A stretch of DNA of 64,000 nt from contig NW_022098002.1 of NCBI RefSeq assembly GCF_002288925.2, positions 919,741-983,740 on the forward strand, given 5' to 3'. Of this stretch, positions 10,981 to 22,075 are shown piece by piece. The notes beneath the pieces are model-generated. The model did not search any database and had not been told where the DNA came from. It saw only the letters and a list, made by a program, of their open reading frames with translations. Made by a program: the position numbers and the translations under genes. Source of the stretch: Delphinapterus leucas. Taxonomy: Eukaryota > Chordata > Mammalia > Artiodactyla > Monodontidae. Every line of letters begins with the position of its first letter. Positions within the stretch are counted from its first letter, which is position 1.

Positions 10981-10990
10981 CGAGTCTACC

Positions 10991-13044
10991 TTTTTATTTT
11001 ATTATTTTAAATTTACTTTCTATTACTCCAATAAAATAATTTTGTATACTTGATTTTTAATATCTACGTCAAAGTATTCTCGGTCCTTCACCACTTTCTT
11101 TCTAACCATTTTCAAACGGTCCAGTTTAGTCTGCAAACCGTGTCAACTAATGAAGCATTTATAAAGCACAGACCCACCCCCATGTAGCACCCACCCCCCC
11201 AGGTGCTACTGATTCACTCGGCAAAAACATGTCGAAACAAAGCACGGTGTGCAAAACATTGGATGGTCTCTTACTGTGGTGATGTCTTCAACAATGAAAT
11301 CTGACTGTATCATCAGGAAACACTTGCCCTCCTGTCCCAATTCATTCTATTATTTGTAAATGCACTGAGTGTCACTAGTGGAAGAGTTTTGCCAAAATCA
11401 GCAAAGTCAGCTTTAAACAAAAAGCCTGGCTCTTTGGCTCCGGACATCTTTTCTGGCGGGTCCTTACGTCCCTTTCCCAGCTCAGGACACGGATGCTGAC
11501 CGCAGAGGCCCTGTGTGAAGCCTGTGTCTGGGGGCCCCCAGCAGGAAAGACCTTTCATCTCGTCCCTCTTCATGTAAATGCAGGTCGTTGACGCATAATG
11601 CACGTCAGCATCTCGCTGAGATACGGAGAGAGGAAGTCCACACGGAAAGGGTTATTCGGAATGCCCTTGATTCAGCAAGAATGATCTCATTGAATGCGCG
11701 CCAAGCCATCTGCTAAAGGACGATTTGCTCAAAGGATCCACCAATAAAGAGCTGCTCCAACCAAAACACAGTGAAGCAGAGAGGAGACCCCTGTATGGGA
11801 CCACAAGAGCGCAGGGCCGGGACGATGCTGGGAGCCCACGCCGTCCCCCCCGGTCCTGCTGACAGATGTGGCCTTGACACGGCAGCGTGGCCACGCCAGA
11901 CACAAGGACGGCCTCCCAGACTTCTGACACAGGGTCTCCTTTACCAGTCTTTCCACTGCTGAATCCTCAGCTTTCTACTCCGCAGAAGTGTCCCTGCTGG
12001 ATGTATCACTGAGCCTTAAAAGAGAGAGTCGCTCTGAGCCAGAGTCCCTGTCACCACGCCCTCCTCCACGTGCAGGCAAAGTGCCTGCGGTCGCTGGGGA
12101 AAAGCACGAAGGAAGGTGGTGTCACCCATTGAAAGGTGATGGTGTTGAAGCATGTTGTGGAGAAGCTCTTAAACGAGTCACCCATATTTGCATCCCTGGA
12201 AGGATTCATTCAGTTCTGCTAGCTGTAGAAGGACAGTCCCTTCAGAGGACAAGCGCATGGTGTTGGTCAAAAATAAAACCAATGGAATGGACTGTCAGAA
12301 ATGGGAAAACGGGGCACTAACTTCATCTCATCCCCCCAGACGTCCAGCCCTGCTGCACGGGAAGAAGGGACGTTCCTTGGGCCCCTACGATCAGACCTGG
12401 GGCACAGGTCCGCGCAGCAGTGGATAGCAGGGGGCGATGTTGGCATACATTGGTGGACAGGCCACCGCCTGCTGAGGGAGAGACAGACCCACTAAAAGTG
12501 GGGACAGCGTCCCCAAAGGGGCGGAGGGGACACACCCCACTGCCCCGAGCAGTTTGCTTTTGCTCAGACTGAACAAAGAGGAAAACTGGACACGGCAGTC
12601 ACCCTGGACATACGCGGCCGCTCAGCCGTCCAGGGTCACACACCGACCCCATCAGCGGTCAGTCCAGTGAGATTTAGGGCCAGAGGAGGCCCTGGGACAG
12701 GGGCCCCGCCCCAAGCCCTACTCCAACCCCAGTCAGAGCTTTTCCTTTTCTTTGTTTTTAATTTTTCTGAATCGATCTGGACTCCTGGTTTTCAGAGGCT
12801 GTTTCGGTGTCCCTGTGTCCCTCCGCCCACAGCAGTGGGATCTGATGGATGGGACACAGCTGGGCACCTGAGTGTGAGGTCAGTCCCATCCTGTCTCCAG
12901 TTTCTCGCTCCCGCACCCATTCCATCAGCAACCCTGCCGGTTCCACCTTCAAATCAGACCCCAGCGCAGCCCCAGCTCCGGGTTCCACTGCTGCTGCCGA
13001 GATCTGGCCACCGTCTTCTCTCAGCTGAACCACCACTAAAGCTT
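10991..13044. other. unassigned sequence
   Basis: Mixed-composition DNA without a recognised repeat or gene. Frames of 60-139 residues occur on both strands without family resemblance. A plus-strand frame at 12667-13086 (139 residues, Pro/Ser-rich) runs into the following L2 relic, arguing against it being a gene. Confidence 0.4.
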
Positions 13045-13685
13045 CCCCATCGGTCTCCCGACCCTTCCTCGCCCCCTTCAGTCTAATCTCCCCAGAGCAG
13101 CCAGAGCCATCCTGCTACACGTGTGCCAGCCCAGGCCACCCACTGCCGGACACGTCCAAGGGCTTCTCACATCACTCAGTGAGAACCAAGCCCTTACAAG
13201 GCCCTGTGCAACGCACACATATATGTGTACAACCCTGTGCAATGCACACATATGTGTAAAACCCTGTGCAATGCACACATATATGTGTAAAACCCTGTGC
13301 AATCCGACCTGTGCTCTAATTACTGTCCCTCTTGCTCAACCTGCCCCAGCCATTCCGTCCTTCTTGCTGCTCCTCGAGCCTTCAGGGCACGACCACCACA
13401 GGGCCTTTGCACTTGCCCTTCCCACGTGTTTCCATGGCCTGGCCCTTGCCTCTCTCAGACCTTTGCTCAGAGCCCCATCCCCTGCCTTTATTTTACTTCA
13501 TAGCACTTACTGCGCTCCATTAGGCTGTGCATTTCACTCATCTCTCTCATTTAGTACCTGCTTCCCGTGCCCAGAACATGAGGACCAGTAGGGAAGCACT
13601 TTGTTTAGGTTACTCAGTGGTGTCTCCCCAGAGCCTAGTCCACGCCTGGTACACAGCTGGTGCTCAACAAATCACTAATTCCTTC
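13045..13685 (+). repeat. L2 LINE relic
   Basis: Colinear with the L2a 3' region: 'CCTTCAGTCTAATCTCCCCA', 'CAGCCAGAGCCATCCTGCTA', 'GGGCCTTTGCACTTGCCCTT' near 13401, 'CATAGCACTTACTGCGCTCC' near 13499, 'GTGTCTCCCCAGAGCCTAGT' and 'GGTGCTCAACAAAT' near 13660. A short tandem array (13202-13304) interrupts it. No protein frame remains. Confidence 0.8.
13202..13304. repeat. palindromic tandem repeat, period 29-31
   Basis: CCCTGTGCAA recurs at 13202, 13233, 13262 and 13293. Each full unit carries a self-complementary core, ACACATATATGTGT (units 1 and 3) or the shorter ACACATATGTGT (unit 2). The two-base difference in the palindrome accounts for the 31/29/31 spacing. It lies inside the L2 relic. Confidence 0.95.
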
Positions 13686-14249
13686 ACTCGCTGGCAGGAT
13701 GGATGAACATTGCAAGGACCATGCATCTCAGACAGAAGGTCAGAGGAGGCGGAGGCGCTGGCGCTGAGGACCCACCGGTGCCCCCGGGCGCTCTGTGCCC
13801 TGGGGGAGGGGGGAGGGGTTTTCTCACCCAGCAGGCTACCCATCCGAGGGTCATGGGATCGGTCCAGGGGGCCATGACGATCCATATTAAAAAAATGAAA
13901 GAAATAGAAGTTCTTAAAGTAGAGTCAATTGTGTACGATAAGTATTACCTCATGAAACTTGTTTCTAGTGCACGTGTGCACTTACGCGCTCAGTTACCAC
14001 AGCGTCGTAAGATGTGTCACTTATCACAGCTCTCAGTCGAAAGACCTTGAAGCACCCATCACAGATAACATGCCCAGAGTGGCTAAAATGACGCTGTTTT
14101 AACAGCTCTGCAGAGGAAGGTCCTCCCCAGAGACAACCTCTGGGCCGCGTCACATGCACTCTGCCCGCGTGTCCCGACCTGCTCTGAGGTGCCCTTCGCT
14201 TCTCTTATTCCTTTTCTTTCTGCTCTTCCGGTCGCGTAATTTCCACCTG
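13686..14249. other. unassigned sequence
   Basis: No gene or repeat recognised. A G-rich stretch lies at 13801-13817. The left part is moderately GC-rich with a 115-residue open frame (13703-14050) lacking family resemblance. Confidence 0.35.
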
Positions 14250-14700
14250 CCTTCAGAGTTTGCTGATTCTTTCTGCTGCCAACTCAGCCCTGCTGTTGAC
14301 CCGTTAGTGAACCTTTCACTTTTGTTTTTGCTCTTTTCGACGCCAGAACACCCCTTTGGGTCTCGTTTTATAGTTTCTATCTCTTCGGTGATGTTCTGTA
14401 TTTACGAGTCATTTCACCGTACCCTCTTGTAATTCTTTAGGCATGGCCGTCTTAGTTCTTTGGACACGCGGTAGACCCTGCTTTGAAGTGTGCACCTTCC
14501 TGACCCGACGTCTGGGCCCCCAAGATCATCTGTATGGACTGTTTTCCCTGTGTACTGGCCACACTTTCTTGTTTCTCTGCGTGGCTCAGGACATTCTGCT
14601 GAAAACTGGGTTTGCACGGTGTAGCGTAGTAGCTCTGGACGTTGACCCCTACTCGGGGGCTCGATTTTCTTGCGAATTGAGTAGTTTGTTCGCTTGGTGA
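14250..14700 (-). mobile_element. L1 5'-region relic, antisense
   Basis: Plus-strand text follows the reverse of an old L1M 5' UTR/ORF1 region: 'TTTCTATCTCTTCGGTGATG' (14377), 'TAATTCTTTAGGCATGGCCG' (14430), 'CATCTGTATGGACTGTTTTC', 'CCACACTTTCTTGTTTCTCT' and 'CTGAAAACTGGG' (14599). The same class of sequence recurs in the near-complete L1 at 37000-37270. Confidence 0.7.
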
Positions 14701-15137
14701 GTGACTTGGCTGTGAAGCTCGTCTCCACGCCCGTGCAGCCTCTGACAACCCTCAGATGGTTTCCTTGCTTGCATCCTTTAACCTGGCTTCCTTGGGGTCA
14801 CGCTGGACCCCACCCAACCGCCCGGCAAGCCGGATGGAGCGCCAGAGCCGCGGCCACGTGTCTCCCCCAAACAGCAGGGCTACTCCTTGACGGAGTTGCT
14901 CCTGCCTTCTGTCGTGCTGACCTGGGTGTCCCCCTGTCAGAGGGGGGAGGTGGGTGAGAGCTGTTCTGCCTCTGTCCCAGGAGATGGGGGGTGGTGAGGT
15001 ATGAACATGTCCATCGTATCTTTAAAAGAGTCGTTGGGAAATACATTCCGCGTCACAGGCATCAGCTGAACCGCAGAAGTGTTCCTTGTGTGTGAGCTCA
15101 GCTAAGGCTCACTGCCATCCCGAAGGTACGGAACACC
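14701..15137. other. unassigned sequence
   Basis: GC-moderate DNA, no gene or repeat recognised. Confidence 0.35.
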
Positions 15138-15280
15138 CGCCCATTCACAAGGTGAGGAGATGAGGCTCGGGGGGGGCGGCAATTTCAGTGTCACGTGACC
15201 AACGAGCAGAGACCCAGGCTCAGAATCCAGGTACGTGTGACACTGAAGCTTGTGTTCTTTCTGCTGTATAGGCTGCATCT
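15138..15280 (-). repeat. MIR SINE relic, antisense
   Basis: 'CCCATTCACAAGGTGAGGAG' followed by 'ATGAGGCTCGG' and 'CAGAGACCCAGGCTCAGAAT' matches the reverse complement of MIR (ccattttacagatgaggaaactgaggctcagag...gattcgaacccagg). A run of eight G near 15170 interrupts it. Confidence 0.65.
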
Positions 15281-16293
15281 TCCAGTAAGGAGAAGGCAAT
15301 TTAAAATGTCCTGAAGGTCCTCACAGCTGGAAAGGACCCGACGGGTCATCCAGGAGAAGCCCCTATCTTTGTGCATCAGATCATATAAACTCTTAATTTA
15401 AACTGGTTCACGGCTTTATCGTGTTGACTGGAAACGTGACCCATCGTGTGTTCCGAGGCGATACAGAGATCCTTGTCACTTGACTGAGCAGCGTGTGGCT
15501 GGTCCCTCTCGTAGCCCCACACCCACCTCTAATCACCACGTGTCCCTGTACTTACCTCATGGGTTTCTTCCTTTACAAATTGTAATCACTTAGTATCTCC
15601 TTATGACGGATGCTCAACAGTGCTCATCTGAGGCCATTGACATGCATTGTTATCGTTTAATACTATCGCTGGTAATGCTATCACTGGTAATGCTATCACT
15701 GGTGGTAATGCTATCGCTGGTAATGCTATCACTGGTAGTACTATCACTAATTAAACTGTCACCGGAAAAGTTAGAAGCTGTTCTTTTTCACTCAGATGGT
15801 TAGGACGTAAACGTCAGATTCCCCTTTGCTCGAAGCTCCACTGAAGCAGAGGACATGTTAAATAGTCCATTGTTAAATGACCGCTGACCCGGCCATTCCC
15901 CATCAAAGACAGATTTTTTGTTCTCTATTTTTAAATGATTTCAACGTGATTTGCCAAAAACGAGCCCCTTGGAGGGAGGCTCCTGAGGGCTGAGCTCTGG
16001 CTGAGCAGGAAGGGCTGTAACCACTGGGCACGTCTTTTTGTTTGACTGATTTTTGTTTCTGTTTTTGTTTTTGACGCATGAAGTTACTCTGACAGTTCTC
16101 CCTTGAGCTTACTTCTGAAAAGTTGATTCAGGCTCTATTTATCTACGCAACTGTGCTTTAACTACATTGGGTGCCTCTCACGTATGTTCACGTGCATCTC
16201 AGGCCGTTTCTAATATGACTTAGTTTCTAAAAAATAACTATATTCTATATTTACTGTGTCTGTGTCATTATTTCTTAGGGGTTGTAAGGTATC
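15281..16293. other. unassigned sequence with one short tandem array
   Basis: Non-coding, no transposon recognised. Holds the 15-bp tandem array at 15663-15749 (separate entry). 15900-16290 is AT-rich with (T)nG runs near 16045-16072. Confidence 0.35.
15663..15749. repeat. 15-bp tandem repeat
   Basis: Five and a half units of CTATC(A/G)CTGGTAATG at 15663, 15678, 15693, 15711, 15726 and a partial at 15741. The third unit has an extra GGT (18 bp). Because period and insertion are multiples of three, a plus-strand frame (15603-15803) reads a repeated pentapeptide LSLVM. This is a by-product of the repeat, not evidence for a protein. Confidence 0.95.
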
Positions 16294-16520
16294 AAGAGTA
16301 CAGATTCTTCGTCAGAGAAACGTTTCATTCTAGAACTGTCTCTGCCTCTTTCTAACTAAGGTCCCTGAATGAGTGACAATTTCCCAAAACGTCAGTTTTC
16401 TTATCTACGAAATAAAGACGGTAATAGGACTTTCCTCACAGGACTGCTCTAGGGATTAAATGAGATAGCATAGCGTAAGTGCCGACACAGTCATCATTCA
16501 CTAAATGTCAGCTACCATTC
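16294..16520 (+). repeat. MIR SINE relic
   Basis: Nearly full-length: AGAGTACAGATTC head, 'CTGTCTCTGCCTCTTTCTAA', 'AAAACGTCAGTTTTCTTATC', 'TACGAAATAAAGACGGTAAT', 'GGATTAAATGAGATAGCAT' (16453) and 'CATTCACTAAATGTC' at the end. Confidence 0.85.
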
Positions 16521-17614
16521 AAATCAGAAGAGTATGACTTTTCTAAGACAGACCAAACAAGAATCAAGACTAAATATCACAGGCAGACTAAGGGGCAACA
16601 ATCAGAAACAGTCACGTGGCACGTGTGGGCCAGCACCCCATGCCCCGCCCCCGCATGAGCCCCTCGGCCTTCTGGGATTGACAGAAAGGAGGGGCTCTGC
16701 CCACCGAGCACGACCCCCGGGGCGGCCCCTCTGCTCGGCCAGGACCCCGCTCCCCGCAGCCTCCTGCACAGGATCAGCAGAACCACGTTGAAGTGCTCAG
16801 GTCGGGTGCTTTGGCCAAAGCAGAGGCCCCCCGATCACACTGCACCGTCCATGAATTAAGTAGGAGTTTTACCAGGGGGACAGCAATGCCCCCAGGGCCA
16901 GCTTGAGGGCCCGGGATTTACTGAGCTCCAGGCGGGGTCACTGCTCCACGGTGACACCAGCGCTTCCAGCAGGAGACACGCGCAGGGAAAGAAGGGGGAC
17001 GGCACGGCTGGGGACGGCACGGCTGGGGACGGCATGGCTCGGGCCGGCCCGGTGATGGACGGTGGCAGGTAGCGGGGTTGCGAAGGCGGAAGCTGCCTTC
17101 ATCAGGAAAACCAGGAACAGTGGGATTTTACCTCCACTGTCTTCTGGGGACAAGACGGGCCGACAGGGGTGTGATAATGAAGTTTGGTTTCAAGAACAAG
17201 AGGACCAGCGTCAGTCACCTGTCTCAGAGTACCATGACCTCCAGCCCTCCGTCAGCTGGATAAGCGGAGAGAGTCAGGGATACGTGATGCAACCTGCTGA
17301 AGAGGGCCGCTCACTCCCATCACCCACGTCTGGTTTTGGGGAACGTTTCTGGACGTGGATTTTGAGACAGGTGAGAGAGCTCGGTGTCACGGCCCTTAGA
17401 GGGAACCACCCCACTCTGCCCCCGCCCCCAGGACCAGCAAGACCTGCAGCTTCTCTGGGACGCGGGTGTACAGACCACGCACTCTTCAGTTACCTCTGCC
17501 AAGTGGCAGATCTCCTGGTCACTGTGCTCCCTGACTACCAGGCTGGCTTTGAACCGCAGACCGTATGTCCCCAAGCCACAGTCTCTTTCTCAGTCTTGAT
17601 TGGTCCGAGGCAAT
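16521..17614. other. GC-rich unassigned sequence with 15-bp triplication
   Basis: 16600-17060 is GC-rich. Within it GGGGACGGCACGGCT is repeated three times at 16995, 17010 and 17025 (third copy with one C-to-T change). A plus-strand open frame of 184 residues spans 17062-17616 but resembles no family and has no visible splice or promoter context. Confidence 0.4.
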
Positions 17615-17750
17615 GAATGGGTCAAGGTCTTGGAATTAGATGAACAGTATTTAGATCCCAGCTCTGTGACCTTGAGTATCTTAACTTCTCCAAACATTCA
17701 AAACATGGTAATAGAGACAAGCAGAGTAAACTGCTGGAACAGTTACAAAA
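17615..17750 (+). repeat. MIR SINE relic
   Basis: 'AGATCCCAGCTCTGTGACCT' (17652) followed by 'TTGAGTATCTTAACTTCTCC' and 'ATGGTAATAGAGACAAGCAG' follows the MIR core (aatcccggctctgccactta...gtgaccttgggcaagttacttaacctc). Confidence 0.75.
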
Positions 17751-20384
17751 TCCAGGAGCTTAAAGGACAGAGGAGTTTCCCGCTCTCTCACATAATGGTT
17801 CCAAGTGGGTGCCCCAGTTTGCAGGGGTCAGACCCAGGCTGAGGGCGCCGCCGCCTCTTCTGCCCATGGCGTCCACGGCAGCTGTGGTCACCCCCATTCT
17901 CGTCATTACAGAGCAGGGAGACAGCACAGACGGCGCACACCGGGGGTCGCCTGCAGCCCCTTCGTGGATGCTGTCTGCGCTGGGCTGGAACAGTGCTGGG
18001 GTCCACAGGCAAGTCCAGCAGACATGCCCTGTAAGGCCTGCCACTAAGTGAGCACAGAACTATTTTCTCTAAAAGAAGTAATGTTAAGTCATGTAAAACC
18101 CAGAAAATAGGCTGAAAGCCGCACCAGCTCTCTGAATCTTTCAAGAGGGTGTGGGCATCCCCACCCTCGAGCGTGCTCCCTTCACTGGCCCCGATTCCAA
18201 GGTCTCCTTCCTGTGTGAATCCAGTAAAGCAGGAAAGCAGAGGGCAGGCGGAGGGCCGACCCCTCCCCAGATCAAAGACTCCAGGAGCCCCGCGCCGGGG
18301 TACCCCAGCCGCCTCACGCAGAGACCCCGGCCCAGCAAGCCCACTGCTGCTGTGAGAACTGAGCCCGGGCGCTGCGGAGAAAAGAGAAGGCCTTCAGCAC
18401 GTGTGCAGCTCACACTCGAATGGGGCCCCGGCTGCATCAGGAGTGGGCCTTGAAGTCATGGCACTCAGTGCCATCAGCCGTTCACAGAAGGACAGGTGCC
18501 GGCGACGTCACTCACAGGAGGTCCCCGGTCGCCAAACCCACAGACGGGAAGAACAGCAGACGTTACGGGGAGGGTGGGGCTCGCGTTTAGGGGACAGGTT
18601 CGGTTTGGGAGGACGAAAGGAGCTCTGAGCTGGGTGGAGCTGTGGCCGCATGACCTGTGAACGTGCTCAAACCACTGAGCTGGCATAAAGAACGGCTACG
18701 ACGGCGAATGGTGTTTGTATCTGCCATGGCTGAGAAACGTGAAGGGGCTGATTCCGAATGTCCCAACCGCAGGGGAACACGTGGGCACAGACGGGGTGCA
18801 GGGGCTCTTGGGGGCTCCACTGCCCTCCAGGCCTTTGGCCCCCGAGCTCCACCCAGCCCCGTACTCGGCCACCTTCCGGGCCACGGGACGGGGCACGTGC
18901 GGGCCGGCCGTCCTCCGGGCCCTCCAGGCCGTCCCTGTGGCTGGGGCCAGCCCAGGCCATCTTCCCCATTGGTGAGAAGCACGTGGACGCTGGGAGCCGG
19001 CGAGCGGAGCAGCGGTAAAGGCCTCAGGACCCGGGGGGCTGGGCCCGAGCTTAGCCCCAGGCCGTGTCCATCCACCCCCAGGATGAGAGCGCATTTCCTC
19101 TTCTCAGGACGCGAGCCTGTCGCCTGCTCAGGACCAGTCTGGGCAGCCGTTCCAAGGGCCACCTCCAGCCGCCGCCAAGCCCAGGGCCACAGGCTCGCCA
19201 CCCTCGGGACCGTGCGCCCCAGCAGCACACGCATGCGTGGACCTGTGCCCGGGGCGTGCACGCGTGTTAATCTGTGCCCACGGCCCAGGCTCAGGGGGCG
19301 CAGGCCCTCCACGGTCACAGGATGCAAAAACCCTCACGTTTATGGTGCACCCTTGTGCATGTGTAAAGTCTGCACACTTTGAATGTGTGCAGATTTTTCA
19401 AGGTAGTGGGCCCCTTGGGGTTTGTACACCGCTGGCTCTGGGCCAGACGGCATCTGCCGCGTTGAAAGGGACCATTCTTTCCCCGGGCCCCTCCCCAGGC
19501 GCCTCCTCCAGGGAAACCTGAGAAAACGGGGCCTTTCCCGGAAGGCGGGCCAGCCCCGCATCCTCAGAAGCCCACGCTCAGCTCGCGGGCCCAGCCCTGC
19601 GGCCCAGGCGGCCCACGTGACTCGTGAACTGTGACCCCGGGTCCCAGGGCGCAGCCCGTTTGTCAGCACCCCCATATTTATGATCAGAGACTGCTGGTCT
19701 CGCCTGCAAAGCCACCGTTCAGACCGCCAGTGAAGTCCAGGAGTCCCCAGCTCTCTGCACTCCCTCCCCACCCATCTCCTCAGCTTGGAAGAAATGTCAT
19801 TGCTTCCCCCCAGATCTCTTGTCTGATGGCCACTCCAATTGGGGGACCTAGTGAGGAGAGGACACAGCCGCATTCTCTCTGCTGGAGAAGGCACCCACCA
19901 GGAGCCCAGGAGGAGACGGATCAGTTCTCTCCACGTGACCTATGCTGGACACAGGCCTCTGGTCGACGGGCCAGTCCCTTAGCTTCTCCAGGACACCACG
20001 GGCTGTATTTCCTAAAACACAGCTTTTCAATCTTTGTTTTCACTGTAAAACAATTTAGCATCGTGTGTAACTCACAATACGGCTTTGTCAACCCCGTGAT
20101 TTTCATGTGTTGATATTTTCCACTCCTGACTATACGAATGCTTCAAGGGGCAGCCAGTATTTTCACCTAATATATTGTTCAAAGCCACCTCCACTGGTGA
20201 CAGAGTCCGCACCATCATGACCCTCCTGCTCTGCCCCCGGCCCATTCAGAGGGTGCGTGGGGTTCATTCCCATCACTGGACACTCAAACGCAGCTTGTTT
20301 CTCCCACGGAATTATTTCCCTGAGATGAATTTCCATGAGTGACGCGGGCCTGCCCATTGGTATAACCATTTTCCAACTTGCTTT
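17751..20384. other. GC-rich unassigned sequence
   Basis: Roughly 18240-19330 is GC-rich with clusters of CpG (for example GGGGCACGTGCGGGCCGGCCG near 18891), possibly a weak CpG island at about 18840-19300. Overlapping frames on both strands up to 246 residues (minus 18587-19327) and 241 residues (plus 18657-19382) are GC shadows of each other; none shows a recognisable domain. 19980-20380 is AT-richer and may contain further LINE debris. Confidence 0.4.
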
Positions 20385-20600
20385 CGGAAAAGCTTTTAAC
20401 AACTTACAACAACTAAAGTGAGCATTTTGGTTGTTTTTTTTTTTACTGCAACCTTGCCAGGAATTAAATTAGTTTTTGCTGACTTAGTAGCTAAAAAAAA
20501 AAAGATAAACTCAAAATGTTATTTTAATTTCCATTTCTTTGATGATTAGTAAAATTTTTGCTCCCCTTGAACTTCATGCATTTTTAACACAGCCCACAGC
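20385..20600 (-). mobile_element. old LINE-1 ORF2 3'-part fragment, antisense
   Basis: 'GCATTTTGGTTG...ACTGCAACCTTGCCAGG' followed by 'TTTTAATTTCCATTTCTTTG' and 'ATGATTAGTAAAATTTT' matches the antisense of the L1 ORF2 C-terminal region (ccttgccaacac...ttttaatttgcatttctttgattactagtgag). Short and diverged. Confidence 0.55.
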
Positions 20601-21016
20601 TACACCTTCATCCACTTTCTCTAGATTCCGCTTCAAAGCAAAGAATGCAAACAAGGCCCAAGGGGGAAAAGGGAGCTGAGATCATGTGAATGGCCTGTAA
20701 ACTGACTTTCCAGTGCAAGTCACACACTTCCATCTCTCTGGAGACTGAGCTGGGAACAAAGAAGTCATCTCCAGGGAGAGAGAAGATCGGGCAGCATCTC
20801 CCTCCCTTTCCTGGGCATGGGGGTTTCTGTGCTGACACCTGCTCCCTCCCCGGGGCCGGATCCTCCTGCGGGCTCTCAGGTCCCGCCAGCATCATCCCCT
20901 TTCCTCAACACCTGCCCCCAAATGTAAGCTCACCCTACACAGCTGTTTTGTCCTCGAAGGCCATGCACCGTCACACACGTTCCGGCTTCTCTCCAGGAGT
21001 TCTTCAGGCTTGCAGT

Positions 21017-21180
21017 CTTTCTTTTTTCCAGCTTTACTGAGATATAGATGACACGAGACACCGTGTGAGTTTAAGGTGCGCAGCATGATAATCTGATGCA
21101 CTTGTATATTGCCTGTGATTCCCGTCATAACTCCTGCAGCAAGCTCCATCTGGAGCCGACGGGGGCACTGGTGCCTGACC
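21017..21180 (-). mobile_element. L1 3' UTR end, antisense
   Basis: 'CCAGCTTTACTGAGATATAG' (21028), 'GTGTGAGTTTAAGGTGCGCA' (21062) and 'CTGATGCACTTGTATATTGC' (21092) match the reversed 3' terminus of L1MA/MB-type elements, the same segment seen undisturbed at 31715-31790. Confidence 0.75.
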
Positions 21181-21274
21181 ACAGGCCATCGGGGACTTCC
21201 AAGGGGGGAAAAGAGAAAGGTTGAGGGGGAGGGAGATGCTTCTAGGTTAAAAGAGGCTTAAAAGACATCTACCA

Positions 21275-21720
21275 GTTCCAGTGTGTGGGAGTCACCTGGA
21301 TCCTGATCCATACAAACAGCTACCAAAAGATTATGACATTCGTGAGACGACGAGAAATTGCAGCACTTACTGGACGTTTGATGGCATTGAGGGAGTATCG
21401 CTCATTTTTTTGGTGTGATAATGGCATCAGAGTTGTTTATGAATCCTCACCTTTAAGGGATAAGTACTAAATATGAATGGATGAAATGATATAACGTCTG
21501 GGAGTTGGTTCAAAATAACATAAGAGAGAGGGAAGTGCTTGGGGTACAGATGTAACGAGTAGTCATAGTACACATTAAATATATACGATTTTGTCAATTA
21601 TACCTCAATAAAACTTGAAAAAAAGAAAACAGCGCTCATAGGTGAAGCTGTGTGGTGGGGACATGGGGGCTCATTAGACCATTCTGTCTACTCTTGCATT
21701 TTTTTTAACAAAGCTTAAAA
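21275..21720 (+). mobile_element. L1ME-type 3' UTR relic
   Basis: 'CACCTGGATCCTGATCCATA', 'GGTGTGATAATGGCATCAGA' (21411), 'GGATGAAATGATATAACGTC' (21479), then 'GACATGGGGGCTCATTAGAC' and 'CATTCTGTCTACTCTTGCAT' follow an old L1ME 3' UTR. About 21520-21630 has an extra block ending 'TATACCTCAATAAAACTTG', which may be another L1 3' end. The subfamily is uncertain. Confidence 0.6.
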
Positions 21721-21764
21721 AAACGGATGGTGCCCTTTTATAAATACCTTTTTAGACACTGTGG

Positions 21765-21880
21765 AATGACTGGATTATTTTTCTCTTGTGTTCTGTCAGT
21801 ATATTGTATATCATCAATTTCTAATTAGTGAGCCAACCCTGCCATCCTGGACAAAAAGCCACTCTGTCAGGGTCCCTTGT
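21765..21880 (-). mobile_element. LINE-1 ORF2 fragment, antisense
   Basis: 'GTCAGTATATTGTATATCAT' and 'GAGCCAACCCTGCCATCCTG' match the antisense ORF2 text (tgatatattgtatatcatcaatt...gaaccaaccttgcatcctg). Short relic. Confidence 0.5.
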
Positions 21881-21889
21881 TCTCCTAAT

Positions 21890-22075
21890 GGACTTTGTAA
21901 TACATATGTATAAATGTATGAAAAAAGAAAAGACTAGAAAGGAAAAACACAAAAACATTAACAGTAGTTATACCTGGATGGTCGATTATGGGTGATTTTT
22001 TTGTTTGTTTTTTGCAAATATTTGTCAATAAACACATCTTAATCTTTTAAAACTATCATTTAAAATAAACGACAT
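21890..22075 (+). mobile_element. L1ME-type 3' UTR fragment
   Basis: 'AACATTAACAGTAGTTATAC' then 'GATTATGGGTGATTTTTTTG' and a TTTGTCAATAAACAC tail match an old LINE 3' UTR (aaaatgttaacagtggttatctctgggtgg...attatgggtgattttt). Diverged. Confidence 0.55.

Noticed and set aside
18587..19382. Opposing frames of 246 and 241 residues
   Set aside because: They are antisense to each other in GC-rich DNA, lack recognisable domains, and cannot both be real.
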